Origin: Opitutaceae bacterium
Lineage (GTDB): Bacteria; Verrucomicrobiota; Verrucomicrobiia; Opitutales; Opitutaceae
Direction: 5' to 3'
DNA length: 8,688 bases
NCBI GenBank assembly: GCA_031272375.1
Contig: JAISTY010000065.1
Location: forward strand, 1 to 8,688
The position numbers and the translations under genes were made by a program. Below the pieces are notes generated by a model, which was not told where the DNA came from, did not search any database, and was given only the letters and a program-made list of their open reading frames with translations. Shown piece by piece: positions 1 through 6,727 of this stretch (the first letter of the stretch is position 1; each line of letters begins with the position of its first letter).

Positions 1-1
1 C

Positions 2-556
2 GACCTCCTCCACAACCACTACGCCCTCTACGAAACCCCGGCCGGCCTCGTCCTCATGGACCGCCGCGCCGCCGGCGAACGTATCTGGTTCGAACGCCTC
101 CAGGCCGAATACCGCGCCGGCCGCCCCCCCACCCAGAAACTCCTCTTCCCAGTCCCCCTCGAATTCGACCCCGTCTCAAGCTCCTGCCTCCTCGACCGCA
201 TCGAGTTCTTCTCCGAACACGGCGTCGAAATCGCCGAGTTCGGACGCAACTTCTTCCGCATCGAGGCCATCCCCGTCTGGATGGAACCCGCCGACGCCGC
301 ACCCCACGTCCGCGAACTCGTCGCCAACCTCCGCGACGGCGCCCTCCACGGCGCCAACCTCGACCTCGCACGCGAGGCCCTCGCACGCCTCTCCGCCTCC
401 AAGGCCGTCAACCTCGGACGCGCCCCCGACGCCGACGAACTCCGCCGCCTCCCCGACCGCCTCTTCGCCTGCCGCAACCCCATGACCAGCCCCTCCGGCA
501 AACCCACCCCCGTTGAAATCCCCCTCTCCGAAATCGCCCGCCGCCTCCAACGCTGA
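2..556 (+). CDS. mutL: DNA mismatch repair protein MutL, C-terminal fragment (5' end outside window)
   Basis: MutL links MutS mismatch recognition to downstream repair nucleases and works as a dimer held by its C-terminal domain. Only the last 184 residues are visible; the frame is open at the left edge and stops with TGA at 554-556. What is visible matches the C-terminal dimerisation domain: residues 1-33 read like the usual 'YALYE...GLVLMD..AA.ERI.FERL' segment, followed by an FF(R/A)..AIP segment (bases 254-274) and the closing 'C.NP...P.GKP' segment with a basic tail. The family's endonuclease motif DQHA..E....E is here [12 protein letters not shown] (bases 59-94), and CPHGRP is here SPSGKP (488-505), so several metal ligands are replaced. 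The protein is therefore probably a MutL without its own nickase activity, as in E. coli-type MutL. The ATPase half cannot be judged. The gene is followed 88 bp later by metK on the same strand. Confidence 0.9.
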   Translation, partial: DLLHNHYALYETPAGLVLMDRRAAGERIWFERLQAEYRAGRPPTQKLLFPVPLEFDPVSSSCLLDRIEFFSEHGVEIAEFGRNFFRIEAIPVWMEPADAAPHVRELVANLRDGALHGANLDLAREALARLSASKAVNLGRAPDADELRRLPDRLFACRNPMTSPSGKPTPVEIPLSEIARRLQR

Positions 557-644
557 CCGCCCCAAAAAAACGCATCCGCCCCCGCCGATGCTTGCCAAAT
601 CCACCTTGAGACGCCCCGCCCGCCCCACTTCCCTCCCCCGCCTT

Positions 645-1820
645 ATGTCCACCCAGTCTTTCGTTTTCTCCTCCGAATCCGTCGGCGAAGGCCATCCCGA
701 CAAGGTCGCCGACCTCATCTCCGACTCCGTCCTCGACGCCTGCCTCGCCCAGGACAAGTCCAGCCGCGTCGCCTGCGAAACCCTCGTCAAATCCAACCTC
801 GTCGTCCTCGCCGGCGAAATCACCACCCGCGCCAAACCCGACTACAACCGCATCGTCCGCGACGCCATCCGCGACATCGGCTACGTCAACGCCGACGACG
901 TCTTCCACGCCGACACCGTCTTCATCAACAACTACCTCACCCGCCAGTCCCCCGACATCGCCCAGGGCGTGGACGCCCGCAAGGCCGAGGGCAAGAAAAC
1001 CGCCGAGCAGGGCGCCGGCGACCAGGGCCTCATGTTCGGCTTCGCCTCCAACGAAACCCCCGAACTCATGCCCGCACCCCTCATGTTCGCCCACCGCCTC
1101 GGCCGCGAACTCACCGCCGTCCGCAAATCCGGCGCCGTCAAATGGCTCCGCCCGGACGCCAAATCCCAGGTCTCCGTCCGCTACGTTGACGGCAAACCCA
1201 CCGAAATCGTCAACGTCGTCGTCTCCACCCAGCACGCCGCCGACGCCAAACACGCCGTCATCGAAAACTTCATCATCAAAAACATCATCAAAAAAGTCCT
1301 CCCCGCCTCCCTCCTCACCAAAAACACCGAGTATCTCGTCAACCCCACCGGCAAATTCGTCGTCGGCGGTCCGCAGGGCGACAGCGGCCTCACCGGCCGC
1401 AAAATAATCGTGGACACCTACGGCGGCTGGGGCCGGCACGGCGGCGGCGCCTTCTCCGGCAAGGACCCCTCCAAGGTGGACCGCTCCGCCGCCTACATGT
1501 GCCGCTGGGTCGCCAAGAACATCGTCGCCGCCGGCCTCGCCGACGCCGCCGAACTCCAGGTCGCCTACGCCATCGGCCACCCGCGCCCCGTCAGCGTCTA
1601 CGTGGACACCCAGGGCACCGGAAAAGTCGCCGACGCCAAAATCGCCGCCGCCGTCGAACGCGTCTTCTCCTTCAAGCCCGCCGACATCATCCAACAACTC
1701 AACCTCCTCCGCCCCATCTACCGCCGGACGACCAACTACGGCCACTTCGGCAAACCCGGCCTCCCCTGGGAAACCTCCACCAAGACCGCCGCCCTCAAGG
1801 CTGCCGTCAACGCCGCGTGA
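645..1820 (+). CDS. metK: S-adenosylmethionine synthetase
   Basis: MetK makes S-adenosylmethionine from ATP and L-methionine, releasing phosphate and pyrophosphate, in the cytoplasm; it is normally a tetramer. The 391-residue product is close to the family's usual size (about 384 in E. coli). Signatures run in order: [10 protein letters not shown] at residues 11-20 (His17 is the catalytic-loop histidine), GAGDQG at 123-128, [13 protein letters not shown] at 241-253, and the P-loop-like [10 protein letters not shown] at 266-275, followed by DRSAAY. All key motifs look intact. The frame is open upstream to 513, inside mutL, but the start at 645 is chosen because family homology begins at [12 protein letters not shown]; the upstream stretch is proline- and lysine-rich with no resemblance. 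No Shine-Dalgarno precedes it, only a pyrimidine-rich leader. I see no SAM or SAH riboswitch in the 88-bp gap. ahcY follows 38 bp later, probably cotranscribed. Confidence 0.97.
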   Translation: MSTQSFVFSSESVGEGHPDKVADLISDSVLDACLAQDKSSRVACETLVKSNLVVLAGEITTRAKPDYNRIVRDAIRDIGYVNADDVFHADTVFINNYLTRQSPDIAQGVDARKAEGKKTAEQGAGDQGLMFGFASNETPELMPAPLMFAHRLGRELTAVRKSGAVKWLRPDAKSQVSVRYVDGKPTEIVNVVVSTQHAADAKHAVIENFIIKNIIKKVLPASLLTKNTEYLVNPTGKFVVGGPQGDSGLTGRKIIVDTYGGWGRHGGGAFSGKDPSKVDRSAAYMCRWVAKNIVAAGLADAAELQVAYAIGHPRPVSVYVDTQGTGKVADAKIAAAVERVFSFKPADIIQQLNLLRPIYRRTTNYGHFGKPGLPWETSTKTAALKAAVNAA

Positions 1821-1858
1821 CGCCGCAAGCCTTCAACCCGCCACACCCGCCCCTCACC

Positions 1859-3304
1859 ATGCCCAAACCCGCCGCCCGCGCCACCGCGCGCAAACCCGCC
1901 GCCGATTACCTCGTCGCCGATATTTCCCTCGCCGACTGGGGCCGCAGGGAAATCGCCATCGCCGAGCAGGAAATGCCAGGCCTCATGGCCATCCGCAAAA
2001 AATACGCCGCCAAAAAACCCCTCGCCGGCGTCCGCGTCACCGGCTCCCTGCACATGACCATCCAGACCGCCGTCCTCATCGAAACCCTCGTTGACCTCGG
2101 CGCCTCCGTCCGCTGGGCCTCCTGCAATATCTTCTCCACCCAGGACCACGCCGCCGCCGCCATCGCCAAAACCGGCGTCCCCGTCTTCGCCTTCAAGGGC
2201 GAGTCCCTCGAGGAATATTGGGAGTTCACTTGGCGCGCCCTCTCCCATGCCGGGAAAAACCCAGGCCCCCAACTCGTCGTGGACGACGGCGGCGACGCCA
2301 CCCTCCTCCTCCACAAGGGCCTCGAAATGGAAAACGGCTCCGACTGGACACGCCGCCCCGCCGCCTCCCGCGAGGAGCAGGTCATCAAAAAACTCCTCCG
2401 CAAAATCGGCGAAAACCAGCCCGGCATCTTCGCCCGGATGGTCTCCGGCTGGCGCGGCGTCTCCGAGGAAACCACCACCGGCGTCCACCGCCTCTACCAG
2501 CTCCACGAACGCGGCGAACTTCTCGTCCCCGCCATCAACGTCAACGACTCCGTCACCAAGTCCAAATTCGACAACCTCTACGGCTGCCGCGAATCCCTCG
2601 CCGACGGCCTCAAGCGCGCCACCGACGTCATGATCGCCGGCAAGGTCGCCTGCGTCTGCGGCTACGGCGACGTCGGCAAGGGCTGCGCCCATTCCCTCCG
2701 CGGCTTCGGCGCCCGCGTCATCGTCACCGAAATTGACCCCATCAACGCCCTACAGGCCGCGATGGAGGGCTTCGAGGTCAACACCGTCGAAAGCACCCTC
2801 GGCAACGCCGACATCTACGTCACCACCACCGGCAACCGCGACGTCATCACCCTCGAGCACATGCGCCGCATGAAGGACCAGGCTATCGTCTGCAACATCG
2901 GCCACTTCGATAACGAGATCCAGGTCGGCCGCCTCTGCGCCGCAAAGGGCGTCCGCCGCCTCAACATCAAACCCCAATACGACCGCTTCTCCTTCCCCGG
3001 CGGCCGCTCCATCTACCTCCTCGCCGAGGGCCGCCTCGTCAACCTCGGCTGCGCCACCGGCCACCCGTCCTTCGTCATGTCCAACAGCTTCACCAACCAA
3101 ACCCTCGCCCAACTCGACCTCTGGGCCAACCGCGACACCTACAAGCCCGGCGTCTACCGCCTCCCCAAACACCTCGACGAGGAGGTCGCACGCCTCCACC
3201 TCGAAAAAATCGGCGTCAAACTCACCCGACTCACCAAGGCCCAGGCCGACTACATCGGCGTCCCCGTCAACGGCCCCTACAAAGCCGACCACTACCGCTA
3301 CTGA
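1859..3304 (+). CDS. ahcY: Adenosylhomocysteinase (S-adenosyl-L-homocysteine hydrolase)
   Basis: AhcY reversibly splits S-adenosylhomocysteine, the inhibitory by-product of SAM-dependent methylation, into adenosine and homocysteine, using bound NAD. The predicted 481-residue protein has the full family layout. An N-terminal substrate domain carries [14 protein letters not shown] (19-32), [16 protein letters not shown] (62-77) and [14 protein letters not shown] (89-102). A segment of about 45 residues after [12 protein letters not shown] is the insertion typical of many bacterial forms. [11 protein letters not shown] (229-239) follows, then the NAD Rossmann motif GYGDVGKG (268-275), NIGHFDNE (346-353) and [14 protein letters not shown] (401-414). 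The C terminus KADHYRY contains the conserved lysine and tyrosine that reach the partner subunit's NAD. The start is the ATG at 1859; the first 16 residues are basic and alanine-rich, so a slightly later start is possible, but no other ATG lies before the conserved block. No clear ribosome site is seen. Position 38 bp after metK fits a methyl-cycle operon. Confidence 0.97.
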   Translation: MPKPAARATARKPAADYLVADISLADWGRREIAIAEQEMPGLMAIRKKYAAKKPLAGVRVTGSLHMTIQTAVLIETLVDLGASVRWASCNIFSTQDHAAAAIAKTGVPVFAFKGESLEEYWEFTWRALSHAGKNPGPQLVVDDGGDATLLLHKGLEMENGSDWTRRPAASREEQVIKKLLRKIGENQPGIFARMVSGWRGVSEETTTGVHRLYQLHERGELLVPAINVNDSVTKSKFDNLYGCRESLADGLKRATDVMIAGKVACVCGYGDVGKGCAHSLRGFGARVIVTEIDPINALQAAMEGFEVNTVESTLGNADIYVTTTGNRDVITLEHMRRMKDQAIVCNIGHFDNEIQVGRLCAAKGVRRLNIKPQYDRFSFPGGRSIYLLAEGRLVNLGCATGHPSFVMSNSFTNQTLAQLDLWANRDTYKPGVYRLPKHLDEEVARLHLEKIGVKLTRLTKAQADYIGVPVNGPYKADHYRY

Positions 3305-3310
3305 CCGTCC

Positions 3311-3332
3311 GGCGCGCGCATCCGGGCGCGCC
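3311..3332 (+). terminator. GC-rich hairpin just after ahcY
   Basis: A 7-bp perfect inverted repeat, GGCGCGC (3311-3317) and GCGCGCC (3326-3332) with an 8-base loop, starts 6 bases after the ahcY stop. It could stall polymerase or protect the mRNA 3' end. There is no following T-tract, so it is not a classical intrinsic terminator. In sequence this GC-rich such stems also arise easily by chance. Confidence 0.3.
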
Positions 3333-3345
3333 CGCCGCATCCCAG

Positions 3346-3485
3346 TTGGAGTGCGGCGACTTGTCCTCGCCGACGCGCGGCCCCGCTTCCGTTCGAAAAT
3401 CCCTTTTGGAATGCGGCGACTTGTCCTCGCCGACGCGCAGCCCCGCTTCCGTTCGAAAATCCCTTTTGGAGTGCGGCGACTTGTC
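3346..3485. repeat. 60-bp tandem direct repeat, two full copies plus a 20-bp partial third
   Basis: Copy 1 (3346-3405) and copy 2 (3406-3465) align base for base over 60 bp and differ at only two positions (3351 G against 3411 A; 3379 G against 3439 A). A third copy begins at 3466, matches copy 1 for 20 bases to 3485, then diverges. Each copy starts TTGGAGTGCGGCGACTTGTC or the one-base variant, and copies 1 and 2 end in TTCGAAAATCCCTT. The unit is a multiple of three, so it leaves the frames open and reads as a 20-residue repeat beginning ECGDLS, but no gene-like protein results. The array fills the gap between the convergent ends of ahcY and the efflux adaptor gene. It looks like a member of a dispersed intergenic repeat family, with each copy carrying a small hairpin; genome-wide occurrence cannot be seen from here. 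Confidence 0.9.
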
Positions 3486-3490
3486 GCCGC
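3473..3490. other. Perfect GC-rich palindrome in the third repeat copy; possible bidirectional terminator
   Basis: GCGGCGAC, TT, GTCGCCGC form an 8-bp perfect inverted repeat; as RNA it would fold as a 7-bp stem with a CTTG loop. It is symmetric, so it would form in transcripts from either convergent neighbour, and it lies 36 bases past the adaptor stop codon. A short T run (3491-3493) follows on the + strand only. A role in ending or shielding transcripts is an inference. Confidence 0.35.
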
Positions 3491-3526
3491 TTTCGACGGC
3501 GCAACCCGGCGCGCCGCCCGCCGCCC

Positions 3527-4663
3527 TCATTCCCCGCCACCGCCCACCACATCCACTTTCGCTCCCGGCACCAACCGCAGCTGGCCGTCCGTCACCACCG
3601 TCTCGCCCGCCTTCACCCCTTCGAGGATCTCCACCCGCCCGCCGCTCCGCAGCCCCGTCTTCACCTCGCGGAAATCAACCGTCCCGTTCGCCGTCAGCGC
3701 GAAAATCCTCGCCCCGCCCTGCCCCGTCGTCACCGCCCGCTCCGGCACCAGCACCGCCTTCTTCTCCACCCCAAGCTCCAGCGCCACCCGCACAAACTGC
3801 CCCGGCCACAAACGGTGCCGCTTGTTCGCGAACACCGCCTTCAGCAAAATCATCCCCGTCGCCGGATCCACCGCGTTGTCCACGAAATCCAGCCGCCCTT
3901 CGATCGCCCCACCCCCGTCCGCCCCGTGCGCCCGCACCGGCGCCTCCCCGCGCGCCAGCGCCGCCCTCACCTTCGGCAGCGACGACTCCGCCACCGAAAA
4001 CGTCACGAACACCGGCTCGAGCTGGTTGATGACCGCCGCCGCCTGCGTGTCGTTCGCCTTCACCAGCGCCCCTTCGTGCAGAAACCGCTGCCCCACACGC
4101 CCCGGTATCGGCGCCCGGATCTCCGCGTAGCTCAACTGCAGCTCCGCCGCCGCCAGCGCCCCCTTCTTCACCTCGACAACCGCCCGCGTCACCTCCGCCC
4201 GCGTCAGCAGCTGCGCGTATTGCTCCTTCGAGACAACCTGCTGCCGCGCCAGCTCCTCGTAGCGCTCCGCCTCCGCCTTCGCCTGCGCCGCCTCCGCCTC
4301 CGCCTGCGCCAGATCCGCCCGCGCGATCTGCACCTGCGTCGCCAGCGGCCTCCGGTCGATCGTCACTAACAAATCCCCCTCCTTCACGTCCTGCCCCTCG
4401 CGGAAATGGATCGCCTCTATCAGCCCGTCCACCTGCGAGCGCACCGCCACCGTGCGGAACGCCTGCACGTTCCCGATCGCCTCCTGCGTCACCGGCAAAT
4501 CCTCCTCCGTCGCCGTCGCCACCTTCACCGGCACCGCCCGCGCCTTCCGCCCGCCCCCGGACGCCTTCCCGCCGTCTTTGTCGCAGCCGGCCGTCGCCAG
4601 CATCAGACCCGCGATGGTGACGCGGATCGCCCACGGAAACACGAATGAGAGTGGAAAGCGCAT
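3527..4663 (-). CDS. RND-type efflux periplasmic adaptor (membrane fusion) lipoprotein
   Basis: Adaptors of this AcrA/MdtA-like family bridge an inner-membrane RND pump and an outer-membrane channel. The 378-residue protein starts with a lipoprotein signal peptide whose lipobox LATAGC puts the acylated cysteine at residue 27; the next residue is Asp, as in AcrA, where it favours staying in the inner membrane. The usual adaptor layout follows. The first lipoyl half is around 73-105 (VAVRSQVDGLIEAIHFREGQ). The alpha-hairpin is about 106-175, rich in Ala, Glu and Gln. The second lipoyl half is LSYAEIRAPIPGRVGQR at 177-193. The beta-barrel includes LWPGQFVRV at 285-293, and a membrane-proximal domain ends in DGQLRLVPGAKVDVV. 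The start at 4663 is preferred over one at 4738 because it gives a compact signal peptide and has GGGAG-like bases (GGGAG) about 11 bases upstream. No pump or channel gene is adjacent. It lies 71 bp after the NusG-like gene, so it may be cotranscribed with it. Confidence 0.9.
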   Translation of the reverse strand: MRFPLSFVFPWAIRVTIAGLMLATAGCDKDGGKASGGGRKARAVPVKVATATEEDLPVTQEAIGNVQAFRTVAVRSQVDGLIEAIHFREGQDVKEGDLLVTIDRRPLATQVQIARADLAQAEAEAAQAKAEAERYEELARQQVVSKEQYAQLLTRAEVTRAVVEVKKGALAAAELQLSYAEIRAPIPGRVGQRFLHEGALVKANDTQAAAVINQLEPVFVTFSVAESSLPKVRAALARGEAPVRAHGADGGGAIEGRLDFVDNAVDPATGMILLKAVFANKRHRLWPGQFVRVALELGVEKKAVLVPERAVTTGQGGARIFALTANGTVDFREVKTGLRSGGRVEILEGVKAGETVVTDGQLRLVPGAKVDVVGGGGE

Positions 4664-4734
4664 GGCCGCGAACGCTCCCGAAAATCCCGCCGCCCGCAAA
4701 CCTTGATTTCCCCGGAAAAAAGCCCGCGGCACCC

Positions 4735-5232
4735 TCAATCCAGCGGCTCGATGTCCTCCATCGGCACCGCCACGTGCACCCCCTGCTGAATCACGTCCAT
4801 CGAGACGACGATCCCCTCGTTCCTCCCCGGATTCTCCACAACGCCCTCGATGCCGCGCAGCGGCCCGGACTTGACGCGCACCCGCGCCCCGCGCGTGAGC
4901 CGCGCCCGCAGCGCAAGCCCGACGCCCGCGGCCACCAGCGCGCGGATCGCGTCAAGCTGCCGCAGAAAAAGCCCCTCGTCCGTCACCCCGATCGTCCGCA
5001 CGACAAGCTGCCGCTGGTAAAGCCGCGCCTTCTGCTCCAGCGGGATTTTCGCGAAAACGTAGCCGGTGAACAGCGGCTTCGTGTAGGCGCGGAAAACCGC
5101 CCCGTGCCGGTGCCTCCGCTCGACCAACGGCAGGTAATGCTCCCAGCCCAGCCTGCCGAGCATCCCGTCGAGCTTCTTCTCGCACCGCGGCTTCGTGTGA
5201 ACCGCGAACCACGCCTGTTCCGCCTCGCTCAC
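4735..5232 (-). CDS. NusG-family transcription antitermination factor (specialised paralogue, RfaH/UpxY-like)
   Basis: NusG-family proteins bind elongating RNA polymerase through the N-terminal NGN domain and reach other partners through a C-terminal KOW domain. The 165-residue product shows WFAVHTKPRCEKKL (8-21), YLPLVERR (33-40) and PLFTGYVFAKI (53-63), all typical of the NGN domain. A KOW segment follows, RGARVRVKSGPLRGIEGVVE (114-133), ending with the usual acidic IEPLD. The TKPR and PLF.GYVF signatures resemble the specialised paralogues more than core NusG, which is usually longer and sits beside secE and ribosomal protein genes; that subgroup call is an inference. The GTG start at 5232 is chosen because it overlaps the aroQ stop as GTGA, suggesting translational coupling. 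The frame stays open upstream to 5319, but that part lies inside aroQ and encodes a Gly/Arg-rich stretch. No independent ribosome site is visible. Confidence 0.85.
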   Translation of the reverse strand: MSEAEQAWFAVHTKPRCEKKLDGMLGRLGWEHYLPLVERRHRHGAVFRAYTKPLFTGYVFAKIPLEQKARLYQRQLVVRTIGVTDEGLFLRQLDAIRALVAAGVGLALRARLTRGARVRVKSGPLRGIEGVVENPGRNEGIVVSMDVIQQGVHVAVPMEDIEPLD

Positions 5233-5657
5233 CGTTGCAAAAGATGCCGGACCGCCGCCGCGTAGCCGCCCGCCCCGAAACCGGAGACCAGCGCCACCGC
5301 CGCGCCCGCGGTGACGCACACGTGCCGGAACGCCTCCCGCCCGTGGATGTGCGAAAGGTGCACCTCCACCGCCGGAATGCCCGAACCGGCGATGGCGTCC
5401 CGCAGCGCGACGCTCGTGTGCGACAACCCGCCCGGATTGATCACCAACCCGTCGCAGCCGGCGTCGGCCAGCGCCCCGATTTTGTCAATCAGCGCGCCTT
5501 CGTGGTTGCTCTGGAAAAACTCCAGCTCGGCGGCCCCGCCGAACTCGCCGCGCAGCCCGCTCTCGATGTCCGCGAGCGTCGCCATTCCATAGATGCCCGG
5601 CTCGCGCTTCCCGAGGCGGTCGAGATTGGGGCCGTTGAGGATCGCTATCTTTTTCAT
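5229..5657 (-). CDS. aroQ: 3-dehydroquinate dehydratase, type II
   Basis: AroQ removes water from 3-dehydroquinate to give 3-dehydroshikimate, the third step of the shikimate pathway to aromatic amino acids; type II enzymes are dodecamers unrelated to AroD. At 142 residues the length is normal. The active-site blocks are all present: ILNGPNL followed by REPGIYG (Arg18 and Tyr23, on the flexible lid), FFQSNHEG (47-54), INPGGLSHTSVALRDA (73-88, with the Asn and the first His), and VEVHLSHIHGREAFRH (97-112, with the second catalytic His). Small departures from the commonest form are LDRLG for LNLLG and SHIHGRE for SNIHARE, in positions that vary across the family. The ATG at 5657 begins directly with the conserved N terminus; a weak AGG lies upstream. 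The gene overlaps the NusG-like gene by 4 bases. It is separated from the upstream Nif3-like gene by 233 bp of AT-richer, repeat-bearing DNA where its promoter is likely to lie. Confidence 0.95.
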   Translation of the reverse strand: MKKIAILNGPNLDRLGKREPGIYGMATLADIESGLRGEFGGAAELEFFQSNHEGALIDKIGALADAGCDGLVINPGGLSHTSVALRDAIAGSGIPAVEVHLSHIHGREAFRHVCVTAGAAVALVSGFGAGGYAAAVRHLLQR

Positions 5658-5750
5658 GACGGCAGCCTGTCGCGCCCGCCCGCCCCCTGGCGAGTTTTTA
5701 CCGGAAGCCGTTTCAGATCACCCGCCTCCCCTCTTTTTTTACGAGTTTTT

Positions 5751-5855
5751 TAACCACGGATTTCACCGGTTAAAACGGATTACACTGATTTTCAATTCAT
5801 TCAATACCAATGGTTTTTATCCGTGGAATCCGTGAAAGTCCGTGCCATCCGTGGT
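5751..5855. repeat. AT-rich intergenic repeat island with TCCGTG boxes and inverted ends
   Basis: The 233-bp gap between the Nif3-like gene and aroQ holds an island much richer in A and T than anything else in the window. Its right part has four TCCGTG boxes starting at 5820, 5829, 5839 and 5848, spaced 9, 10 and 9 bases apart. Its left part has the same motif inverted: ACCACGGA (5753-5760) mirrors TCCGTGGT (5848-5855), and ACGGATT recurs at 5775-5781, 19 bases from the first. The ends can thus pair across about 87 bases. Degenerate CACGGATT repeats of this kind are familiar from intergenic DNA of environmental bacteria, including Verrucomicrobiota; their function is unknown to me. The rest of the gap (5658-5750 and 5856-5890) shows T-runs but no gene. 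The aroQ promoter may lie here; I could not pick convincing -35/-10 boxes. Confidence 0.75.
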
Positions 5856-5890
5856 GGGTTTGGAAAGCCGTTTCTTTACGGGAGATGCTC

Positions 5891-6643
5891 TTACAACGGG
5901 TTCGCCGTCCCGATGAATTCCCACGGCAGCCCGAACGCCTTGGAAAGCTCCGCGGCGAGCGCGCGGACCCCGTGCGTCTCCGTCGCGTAATGCCCGCACA
6001 GGTAAAGGTTGAGCCGCTGCTCCTGCGCCGTGTTGAAAAACTCCTCCCGCAGCTCGCCGGTCACCAGCGTGTCAATGCCGCCCGCCGCCAGCTCCGCCAT
6101 CGAGCCGCTCCCCGACCCGCTGCAAAAGGCCACCTTCGCGGGCCGCGCGGAGCCGTATTCGATCGCCGTGTGACGCGGATAATGCCGCGCGATTCTTTCG
6201 CGCAGCTCCTCCCGCGAAAATCCGCACGGCGCCGCGCACCCGATCGGCTCGCTCTCCTTGAAAAAAAGCCGCTGGTCCGGCGCGAGGCCGAGCTGCGCCG
6301 CGAGCAGCGCGTTGTTCCCGATCTCGGGATGCGCGTCGAGCGGCAGGTGGCTGGAGTAAAGGGCGATGTTGTTGCGGATGAGCGTCGCCACCGCCTCGTA
6401 AAGCGGCCCCGTGAGCGGACGCGGCATGTTCCAGTAGAGGCCGTGGTGCGTGATCAGAAAATCAACCCCCGCCGCCGCCGCCGCCCGGAACGGCTCCAGC
6501 CCGGCGTCAACCGCCGCCCCGATTTTCGTCACGCGGGTGTCGTTGGCGACCTGAAGCCCGTTGAAGGCCCCGGGATAATCCTTGAAGTCGGCGCGGCGGG
6601 TGCGCCGGTCGCAGTGCGCGACAAGCTCGGCGAGCGTTGGCAT
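5891..6643 (-). CDS. Nif3/YbgI-family dinuclear metal centre protein
   Basis: Members of this family (often labelled 'GTP cyclohydrolase 1 type 2 homolog') form toroidal hexamers with a two-metal site in each subunit; the physiological reaction is not settled. The 250-residue product matches the short bacterial form (E. coli YbgI is 247) and lacks the central extra domain seen in longer Nif3 proteins. The metal-site residues are all recognisable: ITHHGLYW (His66, His67), SSHLPLDAHPEIGNNA (His99, Asp103) and CGHYATETHGVRAL (His218, Glu222). The N-terminal FNGLQV and the GSGSGSM loop (176-182) also fit. The ATG at 6643 is chosen because homology begins there; the frame continues upstream into antisense mazG without resemblance. 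The stop is TAA, unlike the TGA of its neighbours. It is divergent from mazG (84-bp gap) and lies 233 bp upstream of aroQ, probably as a separate transcript. Confidence 0.93.
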   Translation of the reverse strand: MPTLAELVAHCDRRTRRADFKDYPGAFNGLQVANDTRVTKIGAAVDAGLEPFRAAAAAGVDFLITHHGLYWNMPRPLTGPLYEAVATLIRNNIALYSSHLPLDAHPEIGNNALLAAQLGLAPDQRLFFKESEPIGCAAPCGFSREELRERIARHYPRHTAIEYGSARPAKVAFCSGSGSGSMAELAAGGIDTLVTGELREEFFNTAQEQRLNLYLCGHYATETHGVRALAAELSKAFGLPWEFIGTANPL

Positions 6644-6727
6644 GGCCCGCAGCGAAGGCGCCAAACCGGAAAACGGAAGCGGAAACTCGCGTTGCGCCCG
6701 GGCCGCGCCCCCTTTTCCTCGCCGCCC
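6644..6727. promoter_or_regulatory. Divergent intergenic region between the Nif3-like gene and mazG
   Basis: These 84 bases separate two divergently transcribed genes, so promoters for both are expected here or just inside the coding ends. I see no convincing -35/-10 pair, operator or Shine-Dalgarno on either strand; the part nearest mazG is a pyrimidine run ending at the ATG. The assignment rests on gene arrangement alone. Confidence 0.3.

Noticed and set aside
561..592. Possible minus-strand intrinsic terminator (5-bp stem followed by seven T when read on the - strand)
   Set aside because: The stem is short with a 10-base loop, and no minus-strand gene ends there.
513..644. N-terminal extension of metK starting inside mutL
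   Set aside because: The 44 extra residues are low-complexity and overlap mutL, while family homology begins exactly after the ATG at 645.
408..1745. Long minus-strand frame (445 codons) opposite metK, rich in Gly, Asp, Val and Glu
   Set aside because: It mirrors the C-ending codons of metK; its low-complexity composition and the strong MetK homology on the other strand mark it as a shadow.
3346..4029. Repeat-containing small protein beginning ECGDLS on the + strand
   Set aside because: The 20-residue periodicity simply follows from a 60-bp DNA repeat, and the rest runs antisense to the adaptor gene as a Pro/Ser/Arg-rich shadow.
4698..4734. T-run after a GC-rich patch downstream of the NusG-like gene on the - strand, as a possible terminator
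   Set aside because: Only a 3-bp stem with a 3-base loop can be drawn before the T-run, too weak to call.
5810..6727. Upstream extension of the mazG frame through the Nif3-like gene and the repeat island
   Set aside because: MazG homology begins at the ATG at 6728; the upstream part is Arg-rich antisense of a clear Nif3-family gene.
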